Source: Donghicola tyrosinivorans (GTDB lineage: Bacteria; Pseudomonadota; Alphaproteobacteria; Rhodobacterales; Rhodobacteraceae). From it: DNA of 64,000 nt. Every line of letters begins with the position of its first letter. Positions within the stretch are counted from its first letter, which is position 1. A program made the translations under genes and the position numbers. The DNA lies in assembly GCF_003003355.1 (NCBI RefSeq), contig NZ_PVTQ01000004.1, positions 186,001 through 250,000 of the forward strand, written 5' to 3'. A model generated the notes under the pieces. The model saw nothing but the letters and a program-made list of their open reading frames with translations. It made no database searches and was not told the origin of the DNA. Positions 35,601 to 41,391 of the stretch are shown here, piece by piece.

Positions 35601-36116
35601 GCGCATGCCGCGACCACCGCCGCCCCACGATGCTTTCAGCATCAGGGGATAGCCGATCTCGGCAGCCTCTTTCTTGATGGCCTCCATGTCGGTGCCAAGG
35701 ACCTCGGTCGCGGGAATGACGGGAACCCCTGCCTCAATCGCGACGCGGCGGGCACTGGCTTTGTCACCAAGGGCGCGCATGGTCTCGGCCTTCGGGCCGA
35801 TAAAGGTGATCCCGTTCTTGGCGCAGGCCTCAACGAAATCGGGGTTCTCCGACAGCAGGCCATAGCCCGGGTGAATCGCGTCCGCGCCACATTCCTTGGC
35901 CACGCGGATGATTTCGGAGATGGAGAGATAGGCGGCCACAGGGCCCATGCCTTCGCCGATGCGATAGGCCTCGTCCGCCTTGAAACGGTGCAAGCTCAGT
36001 TTGTCTTCTTCCGCGTAAACGGCGACGGTTTTCTTGCCCATCTCGTTTGCGGCACGCATGACACGGATGGCGATTTCACCCCGGTTTGCGATGAGAATTT
36101 TCTTAAACTCGGTCAT
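32673..36116 (-). CDS. pyc: Pyruvate carboxylase
   Basis: A 1147-residue biotin enzyme that carboxylates pyruvate to oxaloacetate (anaplerosis). The biotin carboxylase domain occupies residues 1 to about 460, with ATP-grasp glycine loop SWGGGGRGMR and MESGNFYFIEVNPRVQVEHT. The carboxyltransferase barrel, about 530-830, begins LLTDTTMRDGHQSLLATRMR, where D and H/K residues bind metal. The C-terminal biotinyl domain carries EAMKMETGLHA with the biotinylated lysine about 35 residues from the end. The start MTEFKKILIANRG matches the family; upstream in-frame codons run into the promoter region. Confidence 0.97.
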   Translation of the reverse strand: MTEFKKILIANRGEIAIRVMRAANEMGKKTVAVYAEEDKLSLHRFKADEAYRIGEGMGPVAAYLSISEIIRVAKECGADAIHPGYGLLSENPDFVEACAKNGITFIGPKAETMRALGDKASARRVAIEAGVPVIPATEVLGTDMEAIKKEAAEIGYPLMLKASWGGGGRGMRPIEAESELATKVSEGRREAEAAFGNGEGYLEKMIIRARHVEVQILGDKHGGIYHLWERDCSVQRRNQKVVERAPAPYLTEEQRTELCELGKKICAHVNYECAGTVEFLMDMESGNFYFIEVNPRVQVEHTVTEEVTGIDIVRAQILIAEGKTLEEATGKVSQDDIQLNGHALQCRVTTEDPQNNFIPDYGRITTYRSATGMGIRLDGGTAYSGAVITRYYDSLLTKVTAWAPTPEAAIARMDRALREFRIRGVSTNIAFVENLLKHPTFLSNKYTTKFIDTTPELFDFTARRDRGTKVLTYLADISVNGHPETAGRVKPRMDIHPRAPQLMADAPAAGSKTLLDEKGPQAVADWMAAQKQLLLTDTTMRDGHQSLLATRMRSIDMIRVAPAYAHNLPQLFSVECWGGATFDVAYRFLQECPWQRLRDLRTRMPNLLTQMLLRGANGVGYTNYPDNVVKFFVKQAAETGVDIFRVFDSLNWVENMRVAMDAVLETNKILEGTVCYTGDILNPDRAKYDLKYYVGMAQELKAAGAHILGLKDMAGLLKPGAARVLVKALKEEVGLPVHFHTHDTSGIAGATILAAAEAGVDAIDVAMDAFSGGTSQAALGSIVEALRHSDRDTGLDVEAVRQISDYWEQVRAQYAAFESGLASPSSEVYLHEMPGGQFTNLKAQARSLGLEEKWHEVAHAYADVNQMFGDIVKVTPSSKVVGDMALMMVSQGLTRADVEDPNRDIAFPDSVVDMMRGNLGQPPGGFPEGIINKVLKGEKPNTERPGLHAKPIDIEETRLAATKELDLDEPLDDEDLNGYLMYPKVFSDYVARHKTYGPVRTLPTGSFFYGMEPGDEISVEIDPGKTLEIRMQAMGEADDKGEVKVFFELNGQPRVIRVPDRKIKATTAIRPKAEAGNASHIGAPMPGVVATISVSAGQKVNEGDLILTIEAMKMETGLHAEKGGVVKAVHVKPGDQIDAKDLLVELE

Positions 36117-36518
36117 AGTTGGTTCCCGACAGTCCCACTGGTTATGCGTACGATTGACGTACGACATGAAATCGCTAACGCCAATCTCCCCTGATAGCGT
36201 TAACAATCGTTGTATTTCAGAGTGCAAGCAAGTTGCTGCGCTTGCAGCGTGAGGATTTTACAGCCGTTCGCAAGTGCGAAATTTCACACACTTTTGCCCG
36301 TGGAAGGCTGGTTGCGATAACGTATTGGTTAACTAACTTGTCCAAAAACTCATACATATCAAATTCTTAAAGTTGAAAAATTTGCAAATTTGCGTGTTTT
36401 CTGCGGATCACAGCAATGTAAAAGATAATTTGCAAACTTTGGTTTTTCTTCGAAAAGTCGCGTGAACAATATGAGAACACCTCTTTCCCTTTTGTGGTAC
36501 CCCCGCTAGATTTCCCCC
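36117..36518. promoter_or_regulatory. Divergent pyc-uvrD regulatory region
   Basis: A 402-bp AT-rich region with no convincing gene. On the pyc side it contains the palindrome TTCGCA-AG-TGCGAA (36267-36280) and a TGCAAGC / GCTTGCA inverted repeat (36223-36246). Nearer uvrD there are two TTTGCAAA octamers (36381-36388 and 36429-36436), the first directly followed by a further TTTGC, and a LexA box. Paired TTTGCAAA is, from memory, the site of the short-chain acyl-CoA regulator PccR in Rhodobacter. Its position here between pyc and uvrD makes pyc the more natural target. Confidence 0.4.
36464..36478 (+). promoter_or_regulatory. LexA (SOS) box upstream of uvrD
   Basis: GAAC-AATATGA-GAAC is an exact match to the alphaproteobacterial LexA site (GTTC-N7-GTTC read on the other strand), ending 40 bases before the uvrD ATG. 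uvrD is a well-known SOS gene, so the site and its target agree. Confidence 0.75.
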
Positions 36519-38915
36519 ATGAGCAGCTTTGACGAATTCGACGCCTTCGAAGGCGCTTCCCTGTCCGCCCGTGCGATGGCCGCGCGGCCAACGCCTTATT
36601 TGGACGATCTCAACCCCGCGCAGCGCGAAGCGGTTGAGGCGATGGATGGTCCTGTGCTGATGCTGGCGGGGGCAGGGACGGGCAAGACCAAGGCGCTGAC
36701 CTGCCGGATTGCCCATCTGCTGAATACTGGTCGTGCACGACCGAATGAGATTCTGGCCGTGACGTTCACCAACAAAGCCGCGCGCGAGATGAAAGAGCGC
36801 GTGGGCCGTTTGATGGGGCAGGCGGTTGAGGGGATGCCGTGGCTTGGGACCTTCCACTCGATCTGCGTCAAGCTGCTGCGTCGTCATGCGGAACTGGTGG
36901 ACCTGAAATCGAACTTCACCATTTTGGACACGGACGATCAGATCCGCCTGCTGAAGCAATTGCTGCAAGCCTATAATATTGACGACAAGCGCTGGCCCGC
37001 GCGGCAACTGTCGGGGATTATCGGTAACTGGAAGAACCGCTGCTGGACGCCTGATCAGGTGCCGGGGGGCGAGGCTGCGGCCTTCAATAATCGCGGGGTC
37101 GAACTATACGCGGCCTATCAGAACCGCCTGCGCGAATTGAACGCGGTCGATTTCGATGACCTCTTGCTGCACATGGTGGTGATCTTCCAGCGCCATCCGG
37201 ATGTGCTGCAACAGTACCAGCGTTGGTTCAAATACGTGCTTGTGGACGAATATCAGGATACCAACGTCGCCCAATATCTATGGTTGCGCCTTCTGGCGCA
37301 GGGTCACAGGAATATCTGCTGCGTGGGCGATGACGACCAGTCGATCTACGGCTGGCGCGGCGCCGAAGTGGGCAACATCCTGCGGTTCGAAAAGGACTTT
37401 GAAGGCGCCCATGTGGTGCGCCTTGAGCAGAACTACCGCTCGACCCCTCATATCCTGGCCGCTGCCTCGAACGTGATCCGCGGGAATGAGGCGCGTTTGG
37501 GCAAAGAACTCTGGACCGCCAAGGACGAAGGCGAAAAGGTCCGTCTGATCGGCCATTGGGATGGCGAGGAAGAGGCTCGCTGGATCGGAGAAGAGGTCGA
37601 ATCCCTTCAGCGCGGCACCCGTGGCCTGCGCCCCTATTCGCTGGATGATATGGCGATTCTGGTGCGCGCCTCGCACCAGATGCGTGGCTTTGAAGACCGT
37701 TTCCTGACCATTGGCTTGCCCTACCGCGTGATCGGCGGGCCGCGCTTCTATGAGCGGCTCGAGATTCGCGATGCGATGGCCTATTTCCGTGTGGTCTGCT
37801 CGAACGACGATGATCTGGCCTTTGAGCGGATCGTGAACACGCCCAAACGCGGCCTTGGGGACAAGGCGCAGCAGAACATCCAGAACGCGGCCCGCCGTCA
37901 TGGGGTTTCGCTGCTGGAAGGCGCGCGTATCCTGCTGGACGAAAAGGGAATCGGCGGCAAAGGTGCGAAAGAGCTGCGCACTCTGGTTGATAGCATCGCC
38001 CGCTGGTCGGAAATCGCCCGTAGCCATACCTCGGCCAGCTATGTGGCCGACGAAGATGACGTGATCATCGACGAATCCCTGCCAGAGCGCGCGTTGTCCC
38101 ACATCGAACTGGCCGAAGTCATTCTGGACGAATCCGGCTACACAACCATGTGGCAGAACGACAAAACGCCCGAAGCGCCCGGCCGGTTGGAAAACCTCAA
38201 AGAACTGGTCAAGGCGCTGGAATCCTTTGAGAACCTGCAGGGATTCCTCGAACACGTCAGTCTCGTGATGGACAATGATTCCGACGCCGAAGGGGAAAAG
38301 GTCTCGATCATGACCCTGCACGCGGCCAAAGGGCTGGAGTTTCCGGTGGTCTTCCTGCCCGGCTGGGAGGATGGCCTTTTCCCATCCCAGCGCGCGATGG
38401 ATGAAACGGGTCTCAAGGGCCTCGAAGAAGAGCGCCGATTGGCCTATGTGGGCATCACCCGCGCCGAAGAACTGGCGACGATCAGTTTTGCGGGTAACCG
38501 GCGGGTCTATGGCCAATGGCAAAGCCAGATGCCGTCCCGCTTCATTGATGAATTGCCCGAAGATCATGTGGAGGTTCTGACGCCGCCCGGCCTCTATGGC
38601 GGTGGCGATTATGGTGCCTCGCGTCTTGATAATGCGGCGGCCAGCGCGAATGTCTACAATTCGCCCGGTTGGCGCCGCCTGCAAGAGCGAGGCAGTCAGC
38701 GTCCCACCACCCAGCCCCGCGAATCCCGCGCACCGACAATCGACGCGCAGGCGATCAGTTCCCACACGGTTGGGGATCGGGTGTTCCACCAGAAATTCGG
38801 CTACGGATTGGTGATCGCGATTGAAGGCGACAAACTGGAAATCGAGTTTGAGAAGGCCGGCACCAAAAAGGTTGTCGCGCGCTTTGTGACCGCGCCGGAC
38901 GATATCCCGTTCTAA
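36519..38915 (+). CDS. uvrD: ATP-dependent DNA helicase UvrD/PcrA
   Basis: A 798-residue superfamily-1A helicase for nucleotide-excision and mismatch repair. Motif I is AGAGTGKT (about residues 49-57). Other markers are TFTNKAAREMKER, motif II VDEYQDTN (about 242), GDDDQSIYGWRGA, motif IV LEQNYRST, and VSIMTLHAAKGLEFPVVF with GITRAEE near the end of domain 2B. A C-terminal Tudor-like RNAP-binding segment VGDRVFHQKFGYGLVIAIEG is present. A LexA box lies upstream and a terminator follows. The first 25 residues form an acidic extension. Confidence 0.96.
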   Translation: MSSFDEFDAFEGASLSARAMAARPTPYLDDLNPAQREAVEAMDGPVLMLAGAGTGKTKALTCRIAHLLNTGRARPNEILAVTFTNKAAREMKERVGRLMGQAVEGMPWLGTFHSICVKLLRRHAELVDLKSNFTILDTDDQIRLLKQLLQAYNIDDKRWPARQLSGIIGNWKNRCWTPDQVPGGEAAAFNNRGVELYAAYQNRLRELNAVDFDDLLLHMVVIFQRHPDVLQQYQRWFKYVLVDEYQDTNVAQYLWLRLLAQGHRNICCVGDDDQSIYGWRGAEVGNILRFEKDFEGAHVVRLEQNYRSTPHILAAASNVIRGNEARLGKELWTAKDEGEKVRLIGHWDGEEEARWIGEEVESLQRGTRGLRPYSLDDMAILVRASHQMRGFEDRFLTIGLPYRVIGGPRFYERLEIRDAMAYFRVVCSNDDDLAFERIVNTPKRGLGDKAQQNIQNAARRHGVSLLEGARILLDEKGIGGKGAKELRTLVDSIARWSEIARSHTSASYVADEDDVIIDESLPERALSHIELAEVILDESGYTTMWQNDKTPEAPGRLENLKELVKALESFENLQGFLEHVSLVMDNDSDAEGEKVSIMTLHAAKGLEFPVVFLPGWEDGLFPSQRAMDETGLKGLEEERRLAYVGITRAEELATISFAGNRRVYGQWQSQMPSRFIDELPEDHVEVLTPPGLYGGGDYGASRLDNAAASANVYNSPGWRRLQERGSQRPTTQPRESRAPTIDAQAISSHTVGDRVFHQKFGYGLVIAIEGDKLEIEFEKAGTKKVVARFVTAPDDIPF

Positions 38916-38922
38916 AAAGCCC

Positions 38923-38945
38923 GCTTCTTTATTGCATAAATACTC
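38923..38945 (-). repeat. Dispersed intergenic motif, copy 5
   Basis: Reverse-strand GAGTATTTATGC then AATAAAGAAGC, only 7 bases after the uvrD stop and just before the shared terminator. Confidence 0.6.
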
Positions 38946-38949
38946 AAAC

Positions 38950-38975
38950 AAAGCCGCCCTCAGGGGCGGCTTTTT
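38950..38975. terminator. Bidirectional terminator between uvrD and the small-RNA array
   Basis: A perfect 10-bp stem AAAGCCGCCC / GGGCGGCTTT with a TCAG loop. Forward reading ends in TTTTTC (for uvrD), reverse reading in TTTGTTTG (for the DUF1127/hairpin transcript). Confidence 0.85.
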
Positions 38976-39000
38976 CGTCTGCATGTTCCGGAAATGAAAA

Positions 39001-39076
39001 AGCGGTGACACCAGGGAGGAGGAGAGGTGCCACCGCTAAAATACAGAAGGTCCAGGGAGGAGGAGAGGACCGTCTG
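39001..39076 (-). ncRNA. CcsR-like ('cuckoo') small RNA, unit 4
   Basis: Two hairpins on the reverse strand at 39044-39076 and 39001-39037. Both loops read TCTCCTCCTCCCT on the RNA strand, which contains the CCUCCUCCC anti-Shine-Dalgarno motif. The stems GGTCC/GGACC (with outer AGA/TCT) and AGCGGTG-CACC / GGTG-CACCGCT differ from those of unit 3 by paired changes. Last unit before the terminator. Confidence 0.85.
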
Positions 39077-39091
39077 ATCTCTGAATTAGGA

Positions 39092-39165
39092 GGCGGTGAT
39101 GCAGGGAGGAGGAGAGCATCACCGCCAGATCACAGAAGGCTCAGGGAGGAGGAGAGAGCCGTCTG
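39092..39165 (-). ncRNA. CcsR-like ('cuckoo') small RNA, unit 3
   Basis: Hairpins at 39133-39165 (stem GGCTC/GAGCC, outer CAGA/TCTG) and 39092-39126 (perfect 11-bp stem GGCGGTGATGC/GCATCACCGCC). Loop sequence is identical to unit 4. Flanks AGATCACAGAAGG and CGTCTGATCTC are nearly repeated in unit 4, showing tandem duplication of a two-hairpin block. Confidence 0.85.
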
Positions 39166-39181
39166 ATCTCGTTGTTGGGGT

Positions 39182-39256
39182 GCGACGATCCAAGGGAGGA
39201 GCGGATCGTCGCGGAATTCAGTCATCTCAGGGAGGAGGAGAGAGATCCCTGAATTC
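39182..39256 (-). ncRNA. CcsR-like ('cuckoo') small RNA, unit 2
   Basis: Hairpins at 39214-39256 (stem GAATTCAG/CTGAATTC plus inner ATCTC/GAGAT, full 13-base loop motif) and 39182-39212 (perfect 10-bp stem GCGACGATCC/GGATCGTCGC). The second loop is shorter, GCTCCTCCCTT on the RNA strand, and keeps CUCCUCCC but lacks one CCU. Confidence 0.82.
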
Positions 39257-39267
39257 CGAATTGGGGT

Positions 39268-39339
39268 GGCGATGGCACTAGGGAGGAGGAGAAGCACCAT
39301 CGCCGGATTCCAGAGAGCAAAGGGAGGAGAAGCTCTCTG
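39268..39339 (-). ncRNA. CcsR-like ('cuckoo') small RNA, unit 1
   Basis: Hairpins at 39311-39339 (stem CAGAGAGC/GCTCTCTG, loop with CUCCUCCC) and 39268-39304 (8-bp stem GGCGATGG/CCATCGCC plus inner CT/AG, full loop motif). It begins 11 bases after the DUF1127 stop, so it is very probably processed from the DUF1127 mRNA, as described for CcsR RNAs of Rhodobacter sphaeroides. Confidence 0.85.
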
Positions 39340-39350
39340 AATTCGGGAAC

Positions 39351-39572
39351 TTACTTCGCGCTGAAGTGCTCGTTTGCCGCTTCGATCGCCAGGCTGGTGA
39401 TCTGCGAGCGGTGCAGACCCATGTCTGCCAGTTCGCGGTTCGACAGCGCGTTCAGTTCGTTGTAGGTGCGGCGCACAAGACGGTAGTGCGCAAAGCGCTG
39501 CTTCAGGCCTTCGATCAGACCAAGCGAGCTGTGCGAAACGCCGTTGGCGTGGATATCGGTAGCGTATGCCAT
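39351..39572 (-). CDS. DUF1127 protein (CcaF1-like)
   Basis: A 73-residue arginine-rich protein. The DUF1127 signature is RRTYNELNALSNRELADMGLHRSQI at about residues 37-61. In Rhodobacter sphaeroides the DUF1127 gene that heads the CcsR locus encodes a small RNA-binding protein (CcaF1) affecting small-RNA maturation. This gene has the same position relative to hairpins of the same type, so the same role is likely. ATG 39570-39572 has GAAGG 8 bases upstream; the open frame upstream is not conserved-looking. Confidence 0.9.
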   Translation of the reverse strand: MAYATDIHANGVSHSSLGLIEGLKQRFAHYRLVRRTYNELNALSNRELADMGLHRSQITSLAIEAANEHFSAK

Positions 39573-39647
39573 CGTTACAACCTTCATTCGTATCATCGGG
39601 CCCCCGAAAGGTGTGCCCTGTTGAGATCAAATGTACGCAAATGCTGC

Positions 39648-39673
39648 GAATGCACAATCCGCCTTTGGTTCAA
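39648..39673 (-). promoter_or_regulatory. Possible RpoH-type promoter of the DUF1127/small-RNA operon
   Basis: On the reverse strand TTGAACC is followed after 12 bases by TGCATTC, loosely like the heat-shock sigma consensus (CTTGAAA, 12-14 bases, CCATNT). It lies about 75 bases upstream of the DUF1127 start. The related locus in Rhodobacter is RpoHI/RpoHII dependent. The match is weak. Confidence 0.25.
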
Positions 39674-40244
39674 TGCTGCTATGCGCTTGGCGCATATGTC
39701 ATCCGGTTTGCGCTATGCCTAAAAATGCAGCAAAATAGTTATATGTGGCTCTCAAAGTGCTTTGAACATCGGGTGATAGTATGTGTTCAGCGCATAGCTA
39801 TCTCTGGTTGTGACGCGAAAATCGCCGCCGCAGCGCAGAAATCTTTGCCTTCGTTGAGTTAAATTCCGGTTTTCCTTACCTTCTGGCCGCCCGGAATGCT
39901 GCAGTTGCATCATTTGGGTGTGCTCGTGGGTGTACTCTGATGGCGCGTGAGTAACGGGTAAGCGGGAAAATTGGGCCCTCTATATATAGGGCATATATGG
40001 GCGCGGCCGGAACGCGTCGTCAGGCCTTGCGGTTGATGCTGCTCTGCGAGCCATTTTTGCGGCCGGAGGGCCGGGCATTCCCACACGGTCCCAATCTATC
40101 GCGTCGCGTGATAGGGCGTTCGCATCTGTTAACGTTTCGTTCGCAGTTTCGCGCAACGAACGGTCTGATTGGTCGAGATCGCCTCCGCCTTGCGTGGGGT
40201 TTTCAGGCTTTGTTCCATATTTGTCCGGCATTTGCCGCCCGTAG
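39674..40244. other. Intergenic stretch without a convincing gene
   Basis: It contains a small AT-rich block around 39980 (TATATATAGGGCATATAT) and short open frames on both strands whose predicted proteins have no recognisable domains. The reverse frame 39980-40231 would give an 83-residue hydrophilic protein starting MPDKYGTK, with no good ribosome site. I do not call it. Confidence 0.5.
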
Positions 40245-40259
40245 TGGGATTTTATGGGA
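40245..40259 (+). promoter_or_regulatory. MraZ-type site, pair 1
   Basis: TGGGA-N5-TGGGA. MraZ is known to bind direct TGGGN repeats spaced by five bases upstream of mraZ. It lies about 630 bases before the mraZ start. Confidence 0.5.
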
Positions 40260-40286
40260 CGTCTTCCAGGTCCTGTTGTCTCGTTT

Positions 40287-40321
40287 TGGGAAATTATGGG
40301 CCGAGTTGGGCTGACTCGGGC
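40287..40321 (+). promoter_or_regulatory. MraZ-type site, four repeats
   Basis: TGGGA (40287), TGGGC (40297), TGGGC (40307) and CGGGC (40317) recur at exactly 10-bp steps. Exact helical phasing of three to four TGGGN units is the known MraZ operator design. Confidence 0.7.
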
Positions 40322-40412
40322 ATTTTGATGAAGACTCACCGCTAAACTCTCAGATTCGAATCGAAAATTTGTCTCTTCGGGGTGTGTCCGAAGGGGGAGG
40401 GTGGGGCGCATT

Positions 40413-40448
40413 TGGGCAATAAGGAACTTTTTTTGGGAAATTGTGGGA
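40413..40448 (+). promoter_or_regulatory. MraZ-type site, pair 2
   Basis: TGGGC at 40413, then TGGGA at 40434 and TGGGA at 40444 (N5 spacing). Together with the other two clusters this gives nine TGGGN-like units (one of them CGGGC) in 204 bases. Confidence 0.5.
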
Positions 40449-40453
40449 CGTTT

Positions 40454-40568
40454 TTGTCCACAGGTGGGTGCACTATATCCTGTGTCTTGGTAAACGGTAT
40501 CACCGATATCTGTCGCAAATTCTCACGAATCCGTGTCCAAATGAGAGTTATCCCGACGGTTATCCACA
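40454..40568 (+). promoter_or_regulatory. DnaA-box cluster in the mraZ leader
   Basis: TTATCCACA at 40560-40568 is a perfect DnaA box. TTGTCCACA at 40454-40462 has one mismatch and TTATCCCGA at 40548-40556 two. All read in the same direction. They may let DnaA adjust division-gene transcription. Too few and too spread for an origin. Confidence 0.4.
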
Positions 40569-40801
40569 TGGGTATCGGCCGGAGGTGCCGAAAAAAACCG
40601 TTGATTACCATGAATTCCCATGGCATCCCTAAGTCACACGATGAGACGAGCACACAAAAAGGGACGTCAGATCCCAAATAAAGGCTCTAGCAGGTTTCAT
40701 ACAGGCAGCTCGCATCATCGAAATAAAGAGATCCGATTGGCGGGCGAATAACATCCCCCCAGGTGGCTTGCACAGTCGGACACCCAGTAGTGGGACGAGG
40801 G

Positions 40802-40845
40802 CGGCGGGTTGAGCAGTGGCAGACGCTCAACCCGCCGTTTCGTTT
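40802..40845 (+). other. Strong hairpin in the mraZ 5' leader
   Basis: A 13-bp perfect stem CGGCGGGTTGAGC / GCTCAACCCGCCG with a 10-base loop, followed by TTTCGTTT, ending about 40 bases before the mraZ start. It looks like a terminator or attenuator. A GTG within the loop could open a longer MraZ frame, but the hairpin argues against using it. Confidence 0.65.
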
Positions 40846-40884
40846 AACGGCAATGAGCAACGAAAACCTGGGCTGGAGAGGGCA

Positions 40885-41376
40885 GTGAGCCGCAAACTGA
40901 GGTTCATAGGCAGCGACCTAAACAAGGTCGATACAAAGGGGAGGGTCTCGATTCCCGCCGACTTTCGCCGTGTCCTCTGCGAAGGTGACCCCGATTATCG
41001 CGAAGGTGAAAATCAGCCCAAACTGGTGATCGTTTATGGCGATTATCGCCGTAACTACTTGGAATGTTTCACGATTCAAGCAATCGAAGAGATCTATGAC
41101 AGGATCGAAACATTCCCCCGTGGCGACAAGCGCCGCAAAGTTCTGGAACAGATGTACTCGACCAACGCCATGACCTTGAGCGTGGACGAGACGGGCCGTC
41201 TGGTACTTCCTGCAAAATTGCGTAACAAGATCGATCTGGACGGATCGGCGTTCTTCGCCGGTAAAGTCGACCAGTTCGAGATCTGGAAGCCCGAAACATA
41301 TAATGAGCATCACGGGATCGGTCTGGAAGCAGACGACGATTTCGATCCCGATCTGGATCCTTCAGCATACCTCTAA
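40885..41376 (+). CDS. mraZ: Transcriptional regulator MraZ
   Basis: A 163-residue AbrB-fold protein with two SpoVT/AbrB-like halves: KVDTKGRVSIPADFRR at about residues 14-29 and LSVDETGRLVLPAKLRNK at about 101-118. MraZ forms rings and represses the dcw cluster by binding TGGGN repeats, which are present upstream. The start is taken as GTG 40885 with GGAGAGG just before it; a GTG at 40816 in the hairpin loop would add 23 unconserved residues. It is the first gene of the dcw operon. Confidence 0.9.
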   Translation: MSRKLRFIGSDLNKVDTKGRVSIPADFRRVLCEGDPDYREGENQPKLVIVYGDYRRNYLECFTIQAIEEIYDRIETFPRGDKRRKVLEQMYSTNAMTLSVDETGRLVLPAKLRNKIDLDGSAFFAGKVDQFEIWKPETYNEHHGIGLEADDDFDPDLDPSAYL

Positions 41377-41391
41377 GGAAAGCCCTCATAT

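Noticed and set aside
33891-36194. Long forward open frame of 767 codons opposite pyc
   Set aside because: It mirrors pyc codon positions, has no domain features, and pyc is a clear full-length gene. Long antisense frames are common in GC-rich DNA.
37278-39011. Reverse open frame of 577 codons opposite uvrD
   Set aside because: Runs through the terminator and into the small-RNA array; no protein family features.
39001-39345. CRISPR-like array
   Set aside because: The repeated GGGAGGAGGAG core sits in loops of hairpins whose stems vary in paired fashion, and the repeats are only about 13 bases. It fits CcsR-type RNAs, not CRISPR repeats and spacers.
39980-40231. Possible 83-residue reverse-strand gene in the mraZ upstream region
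   Set aside because: No ribosome site, no recognisable domain, and an overlapping open frame on the other strand; composition alone is not enough.
40454-40568. Replication origin
   Set aside because: Only one perfect DnaA box and two weak ones, no AT-rich unwinding block beside them, and no origin-linked genes.
40430-40845. RNase P RNA or tmRNA gene before mraZ
   Set aside because: I looked for the conserved RNase P core and a tRNA-like tmRNA 3' end and found neither.
40816-40884. Upstream GTG start for mraZ
   Set aside because: It lies in the loop of a 13-bp hairpin and adds residues not seen in MraZ proteins; GTG 40885 has a good ribosome site.
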